The notes under the pieces were generated by a model. The model worked only from the letters and a program-made list of their open reading frames with translations, was not told the origin of the DNA and did not search any database. A program made the position numbers and the translations under genes. Below are positions 38,988 to 47,665 of a stretch of DNA of 64,000 nucleotides, piece by piece (the stretch's first letter is position 1; every line of letters begins with the position of its first letter). This DNA comes from Polynucleobacter sp. 30F-ANTBAC (GTDB lineage Bacteria > Pseudomonadota > Gammaproteobacteria > Burkholderiales > Burkholderiaceae): the NCBI RefSeq assembly GCF_018882385.1, contig NZ_JACVON010000002.1, positions 372,001 to 436,000 on the forward strand, in the 5' to 3' direction.

Positions 38988-41966
38988 ATGATTAAAAAAA
39001 CTATTGCTAAAGTAAAGCTTCATACAGAAGAAGCATTCGAACAGCATTTCGTGGAGCAGCTCATTACAAATCAAGGTTACATTGAGCGTGCAAATTCGGA
39101 TTACAGGCCAGATTTAGCTCTGGACTCGCAATTGCTTGTCAATTTTGTTAAACAAACTCAGCCAGAGTCATGGGCGCTAATGGAGTCAAAGTTTGGATCG
39201 AAAGTTGAAGAGATGTTTTGCAAAGAGGTTGATAAAAAGCTTAAAAGCTCTGACATAGTTACCGTATTGCGTGAAGGTATTCAATTTACCTGGGGAGCAG
39301 TAATTAAACTTTGCTACTTCAAGCCTGCAAGCAACATTAATCCAAATTTAGAAAAGCTTTATGAGGCTAATTTATTAAGCGTAATTCGTCAGGTTTATTA
39401 CTCTGTGAAAGACAGGGGTGAAAAAGGTAAAAACAATTCAATCGATGTTGTTCTATTCCTTAATGGAATCCCCGTTGCAACCGTTGAGCTCAAAAATGCT
39501 TTAACTGGCCAAACAATTCAAGACGCTATTCGTCAGTACAAATACGATAGAAAGCCAGCTGGTGAGACTTTATTGGCCTCTGGCAGAGTTTTGGTCCACG
39601 TAGCCGTTGATACAGATGAAGCGGGAATGACCACCAAGTTAAACAATGGCAAGACTGTATTTTTGCCGTTAAACCGCGGTAATGATGGTCGTTCTGGCAA
39701 TGGCGCCATCAAGGATGAATTTAAAACTGCATATCTATATAAAGACCTAGGCGACCAAAAAGCTATTTTTTCTAGGGACGTGCTTTTAGACATTATTGGT
39801 AATCTGGCCCAAAAAGACGGTGACGTTCTTATTTTTCCAAGATTCCATCAAATAGATGCCGTTAGAAAACTTTTGGCCGATGCCAAAGAAAAGAGCTCGG
39901 GTCAAAAATATCTTATTCAACACTCTCCAGGCTCAGGCAAAACATGGACTATTTCTTGGGTTGCAGCAGGTCTTGCAAAACTACATAACAAAGAGGATAA
40001 AAATATCTTTGATTCGGTAGTCATTATTTCCGATAGACGTGTTCTTGATGGTCAGCTACAAAAAGCAATTCGTAAACTCGGTATTAGCAATGCTTACATT
40101 GAGACAGTAGATAAAACTTCCGCTCAGTTGCGTGAAGCTCTTGAGGGTGGCAAAAAGATAATTGTGACCACAATTCAGAAGTTCTCTACTGAGACTATTT
40201 CCGCTATGAATGCTATGACTGGTAAGCGTTTTGCGGTCATTATTGATGAGGCGCATTCTTCGCAATCTGGTAAATCAGCTCAAGGAGTACAAGAAGCTCT
40301 TGGCGACCAGTCTGACGTCGAGGCTCTTGGTGATGAGATTGCTAAGGCTCAAGCATCGAAGCAAAAGCGTGACAACATTAGTTATTTGGCGTTTACCGCT
40401 ACTCCAAAAAATACAACACTTGAAATATTTGGTACTAGAGAGTCTGTTGATGCAATTCCGCATCCATTTCATGAATACTCAATGCGCCAAGCCGTTGAGG
40501 AGGGCTTTATTTTAGATGTTCTGCAAAACTATAGAACATACAAAAGCTATTACGAGTTAGAAAAGACTATTGAAGATGACCCAAGGTTTAAGGGTGCAAA
40601 AGCTAAACGTAAGGTTGCTAGGTACGTTTCATTAACTACGATTAACCAGAAAGCAGCAGTCATTGTTGAGCACTTCAATAAGCACGTAAAAAATGAATTA
40701 AATGATCAAGCAAAGGCTATGGTTGTTTGTCAAAGCCGCGAACATGCTTTTAGACACTACGAAGCTATCAAAGGCTACATCATAGATCATAAAGATGAAT
40801 GCAAAGGTTTGGATGCCATCATTGCGTTTTCTGGCGACTTATTCGTTGACGGTCAAACATATACAGAGCCTGGACTTAACGGGTTCTCAGAAAAAGATTT
40901 GCCAGAGCAGTTCGATACTAATCTTTATCAGATATTAGTTGTGGCCAACAAATATCAGACTGGTTTTGATCAGCCGAAGATTTGCGCAATGTATATTGAC
41001 CGTAAATTAGATGGCCTGCAATGTGTTCAAACTTTAACCCGTGCCAATAGAACCTTCCCAGGCAAGACCGCTGAAAGTATCTATATTTTGGATTTTCAAA
41101 ATACGATTGAAGATATTAAAGAGGCTTTTAAGGTCTACTTTGATATCACTGAATTGGAGGGCTTAACAGATCCTGAGCAGATTTATGAGCTTAAGTCACT
41201 GATTATGGAGTCAGGATTTGTTGACCAAGAGTCTGTAGATGATTTTGCTCAAATACTGTCAAAACCTGAGGTAACCACCGGCGATAGGGCCACCTTAGAG
41301 GGTATCGTCAATCAAGCTGTAAATAGCTATAACGTTGCCGATATTCCATCTCAAGATGAATTTAGGCAGGCCATAAAGAGTTATTGCCGTTTTTATAGCT
41401 TCATTATTCAGGTCTATCCAGTTGCCGACGTCAAACTTGAATCTTTATATTGGTACGCAACATGGCTTGGTAAAAAGCTTAAAAACAATAAGACTGATGA
41501 CGGTTCTGAATTAACTGATGAAATGATTCGTTTAACCAAGCTACGGATTGAGGAGAGTGAAAAAGGTTCGGCAACTCCTTACGCTGGTAGCTCAAAATCT
41601 TTACCACCTATCTCTGCTTTTGGCGTTAATACTAAGCCTACTGAGAATGATGAAAAAGAGCTTTCTGAAATTATTAAAGAATTCAATGATAAACATGGCA
41701 CAGAATTTACCGAGGATGACATCATTCGCATTGGTATTCAAGCTGAAAAAGTTGCGAATGAAATGAGTGCAGTTATTAAAATCAATCCGGTAGATGTGTC
41801 TTTAGACACTTTTGCAGACAGACTTTTCGATAGGATGGCGGAAGTACGTGAGTCTGAGAAAGATTTAGATAATATTATGACCTCAGATCAAGATTCATGG
41901 AGAAGGCTAGCTTCATTATTGCTAAGAGCTAATAAAGTTAGGCTTGAGACTGGGTTAGGTCTTTAA
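38988..41966 (+). CDS. hsdR: Type I restriction-modification, endonuclease/translocase subunit HsdR
   Basis: A 992-residue protein. The N-terminal nuclease domain has D...VELKN (PD-(D/E)xK type) near residues 152-170. The SF2 motor has Walker A SPGSGKTW near residue 314, IIDEAHSSQSG (DEAH box) near residue 420, AFTATP (motif III) and a VANKYQTGFDQP motif. A helical C-terminus binds the methylase. All catalytic motifs seen are intact, so the system looks functional. It lies 2 bp after hsdS. Confidence 0.95.
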   Translation: MIKKTIAKVKLHTEEAFEQHFVEQLITNQGYIERANSDYRPDLALDSQLLVNFVKQTQPESWALMESKFGSKVEEMFCKEVDKKLKSSDIVTVLREGIQFTWGAVIKLCYFKPASNINPNLEKLYEANLLSVIRQVYYSVKDRGEKGKNNSIDVVLFLNGIPVATVELKNALTGQTIQDAIRQYKYDRKPAGETLLASGRVLVHVAVDTDEAGMTTKLNNGKTVFLPLNRGNDGRSGNGAIKDEFKTAYLYKDLGDQKAIFSRDVLLDIIGNLAQKDGDVLIFPRFHQIDAVRKLLADAKEKSSGQKYLIQHSPGSGKTWTISWVAAGLAKLHNKEDKNIFDSVVIISDRRVLDGQLQKAIRKLGISNAYIETVDKTSAQLREALEGGKKIIVTTIQKFSTETISAMNAMTGKRFAVIIDEAHSSQSGKSAQGVQEALGDQSDVEALGDEIAKAQASKQKRDNISYLAFTATPKNTTLEIFGTRESVDAIPHPFHEYSMRQAVEEGFILDVLQNYRTYKSYYELEKTIEDDPRFKGAKAKRKVARYVSLTTINQKAAVIVEHFNKHVKNELNDQAKAMVVCQSREHAFRHYEAIKGYIIDHKDECKGLDAIIAFSGDLFVDGQTYTEPGLNGFSEKDLPEQFDTNLYQILVVANKYQTGFDQPKICAMYIDRKLDGLQCVQTLTRANRTFPGKTAESIYILDFQNTIEDIKEAFKVYFDITELEGLTDPEQIYELKSLIMESGFVDQESVDDFAQILSKPEVTTGDRATLEGIVNQAVNSYNVADIPSQDEFRQAIKSYCRFYSFIIQVYPVADVKLESLYWYATWLGKKLKNNKTDDGSELTDEMIRLTKLRIEESEKGSATPYAGSSKSLPPISAFGVNTKPTENDEKELSEIIKEFNDKHGTEFTEDDIIRIGIQAEKVANEMSAVIKINPVDVSLDTFADRLFDRMAEVRESEKDLDNIMTSDQDSWRRLASLLLRANKVRLETGLGL

Positions 41967-41982
41967 ATATATAAAGGTAGCT

Positions 41983-42900
41983 ATGAGACCATTTACGTTG
42001 GAAGTTTTTGTACCCTCTGGTGATCCTGATGGTGTCTTAGTAGCCTCAATGAATAATTGGCTTGGTAAAGCCACGATATTTCCGCGTGGACTTATTGGCG
42101 AAGTTAAGGGCCGAAAAGAATTTCAGCAGCCCGGCGTTTACATACTAATCGGCGGTGGAAAGATTTATATTGGTGAGGGTGATCCTGTTGGCCCACGCCT
42201 TGAATCTCATGTACGCCAAAAGGATTTCTGGAGAAAAGCTATCTTCTTTAATTCTGAAGCGGGTCGCTTAAATAAAGCTCATGTTCAGCATCTTGAGTCT
42301 CGTTTGGTCCAGATAGCTAAGGAAGCAGGTAAAGCTGCACTAGAGAATGGAAATATGCCTATTGCTCCAGCATTATCTGAATCAGAGCATGCATTTGCTG
42401 AAAACTTCTTGAACGATATTCTCTTGATTCTTCCATTATTAGGTTTTCACCAGCTTGAATTAAGGGAAGAAGAAGATGCTGTTGCTCAAGAAGATGACCA
42501 GATAGACATTGCAGATGGATCTGAAGGCAAGAGAGCAGGTCTTTATTCATCTTTGCCGAAGGGTATGCAATTTAAGATGAATTGGCGTAATTTAGACTCA
42601 ACGCTGGAAATAGTTGATAGCGGAGTAATAGTTAAAAAAGGTAGTCAAGCGATGGAACCAGTTCAGGCATCATTTGAGCTTCAAAGCCCTGCATATGCTG
42701 GTCAAAGACGACAATTGGTTGAGTCAGGAATTATTAAAGTAGAAGATGGAAAGGCATTTTTTACAGATGATCAATACTTTTCCTCTGGATCTGCTGCATG
42801 TGCTGTTGTAAGAGGTAGGACTTCGAATGCCGATCGATGGGTTTCAATTGATGGAACTAGCCTTGGGGATTTAATTAGAAAAGCTAGAGGGCGAGCTTAA
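41983..42900 (+). CDS. GIY-YIG nuclease-fold protein with C-terminal DUF4357
   Basis: A 305-residue protein. The N-terminal part shows the GIY-YIG pattern: GVYILIGGGKIYIGEGDPVG, then RLESHVRQKDFW and LNKAHVQHLESRL. The C-terminal part (AYAGQRRQLVESGIIK, then ADRWVSIDGTSLGDL) matches DUF4357, a small domain frequent in restriction-linked proteins. It starts 16 bp after hsdR, so it is very likely part of the hsd operon. It may be an accessory nuclease; the role is unproven. Confidence 0.85.
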   Translation: MRPFTLEVFVPSGDPDGVLVASMNNWLGKATIFPRGLIGEVKGRKEFQQPGVYILIGGGKIYIGEGDPVGPRLESHVRQKDFWRKAIFFNSEAGRLNKAHVQHLESRLVQIAKEAGKAALENGNMPIAPALSESEHAFAENFLNDILLILPLLGFHQLELREEEDAVAQEDDQIDIADGSEGKRAGLYSSLPKGMQFKMNWRNLDSTLEIVDSGVIVKKGSQAMEPVQASFELQSPAYAGQRRQLVESGIIKVEDGKAFFTDDQYFSSGSAACAVVRGRTSNADRWVSIDGTSLGDLIRKARGRA

Positions 42901-43047
42901 TAGCTTTGATGGTTTTCCAAGTGTAAATCTTTACTCTATTAAGCCTAGCTTCATTCCGAAAATACAATAGCTTTAATTTATTTTGGCTAAATTGACACTG
43001 GTTTTCTTGCCAGTTTGGTTGCTCTAGCTTATCTCTGAAGCTAAATT

Positions 43048-43164
43048 ATGTGTATGTCAACTAAGAAAGAAACTACACATCAATTAATACACCGCAATCT
43101 AACCCTCTATCAGCGCGAGCATAGCCAGGTATGGCAATATCGCTACTTACAGTGCTGTACATAA
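43048..43164 (+). pseudogene. Possible remnant of a tyrosine integrase N-terminus (38 codons)
   Basis: ATG 43048 to TAA 43162-43164. The peptide ends NLTLYQREHSQVWQYRYL, resembling the start of tyrosine recombinases (L-Y-x-R-x-x-S-x-x-W-x-x-R pattern). It stops there and the catalytic domain is absent; the tail runs into the inverted repeat in front of the AbiE operon. Other sequence in the 356-bp gap 42901-43256 shows only this and the operator. The assignment is tentative because the stretch is short. Confidence 0.4.
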
Positions 43165-43184
43165 GTACAGTACTGTACTGTAAG
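43146..43184. promoter_or_regulatory. Inverted-repeat operator in front of the AbiE pair
   Basis: CTTACAGT at 43146-43153 pairs with ACTGTAAG at 43177-43184, and CTGTAC / GTACAG units nest between them. It lies 73 bp before the abiEi ATG. AbiEi antitoxins are known to autorepress by binding inverted repeats in their promoter, so this is the likely site; that is inference here. Confidence 0.55.
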
Positions 43185-43256
43185 CTACGGCTAGGCATTC
43201 GGTTGCTCCAATTTGCTGGGCATGCTAATATGTGCATGAAATTTCAATAAAAAATC

Positions 43257-43901
43257 ATGCAAAATATCTTAGTCAAATCGTTTTCAAATGTCCGCCCTAA
43301 GCCTGAAGATGGTGCCTTGGGAAGGCTGCGCTCGTATTTGAAGAAGGGGCATGTCTATAGAAGAGAAGAGCTTTTAGACGAATCTAATGCAGTTGACCGT
43401 CATTTAAAGCAATTAGTGGATGCAGGTGATTTAGAAAAGCTTGCCCAAGGACTGTATTACGCCCCCAAATCCTCAGCATTTGGTAGAGTGCCTCCAAAAG
43501 ATGATGATCTAGTAGAGGCTTTTTTAAAAGATGAGAACTTTTTATTACTCTCGCCTAATAGTTATAACTCTTTGGGCCTAGGAACAACCCAGCTCTATAA
43601 CAAGACGGTTGTTTATAACCATAAGCGTCATGGCGTTTTTCAATTGGGCAATAGAAGTTTTGAGTTTCGGGTAAAGCCACGCTTCCCAAAAAAAGTAGAT
43701 AAAGAGTTCTTACTAGTAGATCTATTAAATAACCTGGATTCGCTTGCTGAGAATAAAAGCGATGTATTGACTAAGGCGGAGCAGCAGTTAGCAAAGTTTG
43801 AAACTGTTAAATTGCAAAAAATGGTTAGCGCTTATGGTGCGGGAAGGACTAAGAAGCGGGTTTCATCTTGGTTGCGCCATCCCCAAAGAGCGTGCACATA
43901 A
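43257..43901 (+). CDS. abiEi: AbiEi-type antitoxin / transcriptional regulator
   Basis: A 214-residue protein of the DUF6088/AbiEi group. An N-terminal winged-helix part (GALGRLRSYLKKGHVYRREE, LVDAGDLEKLAQGLYYAP) is followed by a domain with LLLSPNSYNSLGLGTTQLYN, typical of the family. AbiEi represses the operon and counters the AbiEii toxin (type IV toxin-antitoxin, anti-phage abortive infection). The stop overlaps the abiEii ATG (TAATG). Confidence 0.87.
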   Translation: MQNILVKSFSNVRPKPEDGALGRLRSYLKKGHVYRREELLDESNAVDRHLKQLVDAGDLEKLAQGLYYAPKSSAFGRVPPKDDDLVEAFLKDENFLLLSPNSYNSLGLGTTQLYNKTVVYNHKRHGVFQLGNRSFEFRVKPRFPKKVDKEFLLVDLLNNLDSLAENKSDVLTKAEQQLAKFETVKLQKMVSAYGAGRTKKRVSSWLRHPQRACT

Positions 43902-44842
43902 TGCTGTTGCATGACCATAAAGATTTTAAAGATCTGATTGCGGCTGTATCAGACGCGATGAGTATTGATCCCACCTTGGTTGAAAAAGACTATTGGATCA
44001 TGCATTGCTTATGGGGATTGCAGCAGCAAGGATTCACATTTGAATTAAAAGGTGGAACCTCGTTATCCAAAGGGTTTGGACTCATCCATCGCTTTTCGGA
44101 AGATATTGATATTCGCATCGATCCACCAATAGGTATAGATGTTAAGACTGGTAAAAATCAAGATAAAGAAGCGCACATAAAATCACGATCTGACTATTAT
44201 GATTGGGTTGCAAGCAACTTGAAGATTTCTGGCATACGAGATGTTGTACGAGATCATGCATTTGATGATAAAGAAAAAATGCGCAGTGGTGGAGTTCGTT
44301 TAACTTACCTATCTGCAACACCATCGTTGAGTGGATTAAAGGATGGCGTGTTATTGGAGTTGGGATTTGACGATACGGCGCCCAACAAAGCTGTGGATAT
44401 TTCATCATGGGCATATGACTATGCAATTCGGTATGTTAAAGATATTGATGACAATAGAGCAAAAAATGTTTTGTGTTATTTGCCTGAATATACTTTTGTA
44501 GAAAAGCTGCAAACCATTTCTACAAAGTATCGTCAGTACAAGGACGGCAAGGGGTTTCCTAAGAATTTTTTAAGACATTACTACGATGTGTATTGCCTGC
44601 TAGATTACCGGCCTACTTTAGATTTTGTTAAAACTGATCGATATCACACCAGGAAGCAAGAGAGATTCCCTAAGTCGGATAATTTGATCATTGCTCAGAA
44701 TCCAGCTTTTCTTTTAAACAACGCTGACGACCGAAAGCTACTTGAGTCTGAGTATCAAAAAGTAGCTAGCCTATATTACAAAGGCCAACCAAGCTTTACT
44801 GAACTGTTAAAGCGAATTGAGGAGCACCTAAAGGTTTTGTAA
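43901..44842 (+). CDS. abiEii: AbiEii-type nucleotidyltransferase toxin
   Basis: A 313-residue protein with the nucleotidyltransferase motif GGTSLSKGFGLIHRFSEDID (Gly-Ser motif and DxD metal site) near residues 46-65, and a later K-x-x-W/F-type helical domain. AbiEii toxins transfer nucleotides to targets such as tRNA and arrest growth on phage infection. The frame is open upstream with TTG and GTG starts inside abiEi, but ATG 43901 in the TAATG overlap is preferred. Confidence 0.87.
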   Translation: MLLHDHKDFKDLIAAVSDAMSIDPTLVEKDYWIMHCLWGLQQQGFTFELKGGTSLSKGFGLIHRFSEDIDIRIDPPIGIDVKTGKNQDKEAHIKSRSDYYDWVASNLKISGIRDVVRDHAFDDKEKMRSGGVRLTYLSATPSLSGLKDGVLLELGFDDTAPNKAVDISSWAYDYAIRYVKDIDDNRAKNVLCYLPEYTFVEKLQTISTKYRQYKDGKGFPKNFLRHYYDVYCLLDYRPTLDFVKTDRYHTRKQERFPKSDNLIIAQNPAFLLNNADDRKLLESEYQKVASLYYKGQPSFTELLKRIEEHLKVL

Positions 44843-45058
44843 GTAATTAACCTTTTGGGAATAAGTAATCGTAAGGTGATTTGACGTGGGAACAACCAAG
44901 TGTTGAGTGGTTGCTCCTAATATTCATTAGTTTTAAAAACCAAAGAGTGAGTTAGCGATTTTTCATATCTCGCTTAATTATTCACACAAGAGCTTGCTCA
45001 CTGATAATGAGACACTGTAACCTCATGAAAATCTAGTGGTTTTCTTTGGTTGTCTGTT
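44843..45058. other. Non-coding gap at the right end of the defence block
   Basis: 216 bp with no open frame of note and no RNA seen. It separates abiEii from the third tRNA 3' repeat. Confidence 0.5.
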
Positions 45059-45103
45059 CTCATAATCCTTTGGTCCGCGGTTCAAGTCCGCGAGGGCCCA
45101 CCA
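45059..45103 (+). repeat. Third tRNA-Ile2 3' half, intronless form
   Basis: Starts with CTCATAATCC, i.e. the continuous anticodon loop without intron, and runs through the T arm and acceptor strand to CCA. It matches the 3' exon exactly. No 5' half precedes it. CTCATAA is the same 7 bp that ends the severed 5' half at 30789, so this could be the right junction of an insertion into that intronless gene. Confidence 0.9.
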
Positions 45104-45110
45104 ACAAATC

Positions 45111-45150
45111 AATGACTTAGCGTGAAAACGCTAGGTCATTTTTCTTTTTT
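45111..45150 (+). terminator. Terminator after the third tRNA 3' end
   Basis: Stem AATGACTTAGCG / CGCTAGGTCATT (one G-T pair), followed by a T-rich tail. It is nearly the same hairpin as at 46447. Confidence 0.85.
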
Positions 45151-45204
45151 GATTGCCATATTTATAGACAACAAATAGCCATCATTTCATAAAAATTGCT
45201 CTTT

Positions 45205-45234
45205 TTTATACATACTGATGTTAACATGTATAAA
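45205..45234. promoter_or_regulatory. Inverted repeat upstream of fic
   Basis: TTTATACAT (45205-45213) and ATGTATAAA (45226-45234), perfect 9-bp arms with a 12-bp spacer, 31 bp before the fic ATG. Probably an operator for the Fic protein's own winged helix or another repressor (inference). Confidence 0.5.
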
Positions 45235-45265
45235 AATATAAATTTTCTATATATATTGAAGGAAT

Positions 45266-46336
45266 ATGCATACACCTAAAATACTGCCGCTTGAGACCTT
45301 AGATACCTCAAGATTTGATGCGCCAGCAATTTTAAAAAAATTGGCTGAGAGTAGTCGCTGGCTGGCTGAGCTTAAGGGTGTGGCAGCATCCATTCCTAAT
45401 CAGGGGATTTTAATTAATACACTTGGTCTACAAGAGGCGAAAGATAGTTCTGAAATTGAAAACATCGTAACTACTCACGATGAGCTTTTTAGAGATGATC
45501 TTTTACCAGAGTCAGTCGATGGCTCAGCGGCTAAAGAGGTTTTACGTTATCGACAAGCGCTTCGGATTGGTTTTAAGCAGATATCTGAAACAGATTTATT
45601 GACTAGTAATCATATTGTTTTAATTCAGGCAGAACTTGAGAAAAATAACGCTGGTTATAGAAAGTTACCTGGAACAAGTTTGAAAAACTCTCAGGGTCAT
45701 ACTGTTTATGAGCCCCCTCAAGATCCAAATGAAATTATTCAATTAATGAACCAGCTTGAGCGTTTTATCAACGATTCAAATCTCTATCAAGTTGATCCAT
45801 TAATCAAAATGGCTTTGATTCATCACCAATTTGAAAGTATTCATCCTTTTTATGACGGTAATGGTCGTACAGGAAGAATTATTAACGTACTCTATCTAGT
45901 AAAAGAGCAGCTACTTAATATACCGGTTCTATATTTGAGTAACTATATAGTGCGCAATAAGTCCGAATATTATCGGCTCTTGCAGGCTGTACGAGATGAT
46001 GATGCTTGGGAAGAATGGGTTCTTTATATGCTAGAAGCTGTCAGAGATACATCAAAGCAGACTATCAAAAAAATCAATAACATAAAAGCGGCTTTGTATG
46101 ACTATAAGCATCGTATTAGAGAGCGGTATAAGTTTTATAGTCAGGACTTAATTAATAATCTATTTACTCATCCATATACAAAGATTGAGTTTGTTATGCG
46201 TGATTTGAATGTTTCGAGATTAACAGCTACAAAATATCTAGATGTGTTAGCGGAGGGTGGATTTTTAGAAAAGAGAAAAGTTGGTCGTATTAATTACTAT
46301 ATAAATATTGCCCTCAATCAAATTCTCTTGACTTAA
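45266..46336 (+). CDS. Fic-domain AMP transferase with C-terminal winged helix
   Basis: A 356-residue protein. The Fic motif HPFYDGNGRTGR lies near residues 193-204 and is intact. An N-terminal S-x-x-x-E-N inhibitory-helix motif (SSEIEN, near residue 62) suggests a class II Fic with built-in autoinhibition. The C-terminal 90 residues look like a winged helix (FVMRDLNVSRLTATKYLDVL). Fic enzymes AMPylate or otherwise nucleotidylate proteins. AAGGA precedes the ATG. It is the only gene in an islet bounded by 80-bp near-identical repeats. Confidence 0.9.
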   Translation: MHTPKILPLETLDTSRFDAPAILKKLAESSRWLAELKGVAASIPNQGILINTLGLQEAKDSSEIENIVTTHDELFRDDLLPESVDGSAAKEVLRYRQALRIGFKQISETDLLTSNHIVLIQAELEKNNAGYRKLPGTSLKNSQGHTVYEPPQDPNEIIQLMNQLERFINDSNLYQVDPLIKMALIHHQFESIHPFYDGNGRTGRIINVLYLVKEQLLNIPVLYLSNYIVRNKSEYYRLLQAVRDDDAWEEWVLYMLEAVRDTSKQTIKKINNIKAALYDYKHRIRERYKFYSQDLINNLFTHPYTKIEFVMRDLNVSRLTATKYLDVLAEGGFLEKRKVGRINYYINIALNQILLT

Positions 46337-46404
46337 AATCCCAGAATTTTGAGTGAATGAGGGTCTAAATTGAACTGATTTAGTAAGCATTGTTGTGTGA
46401 ATCA

Positions 46405-46439
46405 TTTGGTCCGCGGTTCAAGTCCGCGAGGGCCCACCA
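46405..46439 (+). repeat. Fourth tRNA-Ile2 3' end
   Basis: Identity with the tRNA starts at TTTGGTCC, inside the anticodon stem/variable region, and runs to CCA. With the following hairpin it makes an 80-bp block (46405-46484) that matches 45069-45148 with two mismatches by eye, thus flanking the fic gene. Confidence 0.9.
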
Positions 46440-46446
46440 ACAAATC

Positions 46447-46480
46447 AATGACTTAGCGTGAGAACGCTAAGTCATTTTTC
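46447..46480 (+). terminator. Terminator after the fourth tRNA 3' end
   Basis: A perfect 12-bp stem AATGACTTAGCG / CGCTAAGTCATT with loop TGAGAA and a T tail. Confidence 0.87.
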
Positions 46481-46659
46481 TTTTCTGTGTGGCGGTGTGT
46501 AATAAAGCCTGCTCTATAACCAACTGCGAAACCAATGGAAATAGATGTATGCGTTTGAGTAATGAGATAAACATACACAAAACCCCCGTTTATATTACCT
46601 AAAGTAATGATATAGTAATTAAATATTATTTTATGTAATATATAGTTATGGCTATAGTT

Positions 46660-46683
46660 CCACCTAATTCATTAAGTAGGTGG
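46660..46683 (+). promoter_or_regulatory. Leader hairpin covering the ribosome binding site of the sulfate operon's first gene
   Basis: CCACCTAATT and AAGTAGGTGG can pair (one A-G mismatch, CATT loop). The 3' strand contains the Shine-Dalgarno-like AGGTGG, 4 bp before the ATG at 46688. Folding would hide the ribosome binding site. The upstream gap 46485-46659 is AT-rich and contains ATTACCTAAAGTAAT near 46595; no clear promoter was assigned. Confidence 0.5.
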
Positions 46684-46687
46684 CGCC

Positions 46688-47656
46688 ATGCGTACAAATA
46701 GACATACCAACATCTCTGATACTCCAGAGAATCAAGAACATTTATCAATTGGTTTGCCCCCCGTAGAGAAGACATCGACTCTGGTTTTACCAGATAGACG
46801 CATGCTTTTAGTGGGGTTCTTAATAGCAATGTCTTTGGCGGGCTACTGGTTTAGTCAAGCTGATCATCATGTTAGACATTCTCTAGCTACTTCATTAGCA
46901 GCTTTGTTGACATCAGAATATTTTTGGCTTGCAGTAGGTGTGGGTTTGGCAGCACAAATTGTTGATGGTGCACTCGGGATGGCTTATGGAGTAACTTCAA
47001 ATTCTTTTCTTTTAGGAATTGGTGCATCACCAGCAGCAGCATCGGGTGCAGTTCATGTGGCGGAAATTTTTACAACAGCCATATCCGGTGTTTCGCATAT
47101 TAAGTTTGGAAACGTTGATAAAGAATTATTTAAAAAAATTGTGATACCTGGGGTTTTGGGTGGCGTGGCTGGAGTCATTTTTTTAACTTCAATTAATGGA
47201 AAACTACTAAAACCTTTTGTTACTGCATATTTATTAATCATGGGTGTAATCATTTTGAGAAAAGCGTTCAAAGTGGTTAAAGAGAAACCTACTGAAGATT
47301 TGCAGCACGTTAGAAAGTTAGCTGTGAGCGGAGGCTTTCTTGATGCTGTCGGTGGTGGTGGATGGGGCCCAGTTGTGACATCCTCACTGATTGGTCAGGG
47401 CAATAATCCAAGAAAAACCATTGGTACTGTTAATACAGCGGAATTCTTTGTTGCTCTTGCAACGGGTACAAGCTTTTTATTGCTGGGTGGAATTGATCAT
47501 TGGGTACTTGTTGCTGGTTTGATCTTTGGTGGATTATTTGCCGCACCTTTCGCCGCTTATTTGACCAGTAAATTATCAGTCAAGGCTCTATTGGTTTCAG
47601 TAGGTCTTTTGATCTCAAGCTTAAGTGCTTTCAATTTGTATAAAACTTTAGTGTGA
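46688..47656 (+). CDS. TauE/SafE (TSUP) family anion permease
   Basis: A 322-residue membrane protein with about eight helices. The family repeats are visible: VDGALGMAYGVTSNSFLLGIG, then VGGGGWGPVVTSSLIGQG, the signature Gly-rich loops of COG0730 permeases. Position at the head of the sulfate assimilation operon suggests sulfate uptake or sulfite export. No ABC sulfate transporter is in the window, so it could be the importer; direction cannot be told from sequence. The first 38 residues are polar. Confidence 0.85.
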   Translation: MRTNRHTNISDTPENQEHLSIGLPPVEKTSTLVLPDRRMLLVGFLIAMSLAGYWFSQADHHVRHSLATSLAALLTSEYFWLAVGVGLAAQIVDGALGMAYGVTSNSFLLGIGASPAAASGAVHVAEIFTTAISGVSHIKFGNVDKELFKKIVIPGVLGGVAGVIFLTSINGKLLKPFVTAYLLIMGVIILRKAFKVVKEKPTEDLQHVRKLAVSGGFLDAVGGGGWGPVVTSSLIGQGNNPRKTIGTVNTAEFFVALATGTSFLLLGGIDHWVLVAGLIFGGLFAAPFAAYLTSKLSVKALLVSVGLLISSLSAFNLYKTLV

Positions 47657-47665
47657 GTTAAAGCA

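Noticed and set aside
43146-43184. Palindromes before abiEi as an attachment site
   Set aside because: They show no similarity to the tRNA repeats, and their position right before an AbiEi gene fits an autoregulatory operator better.
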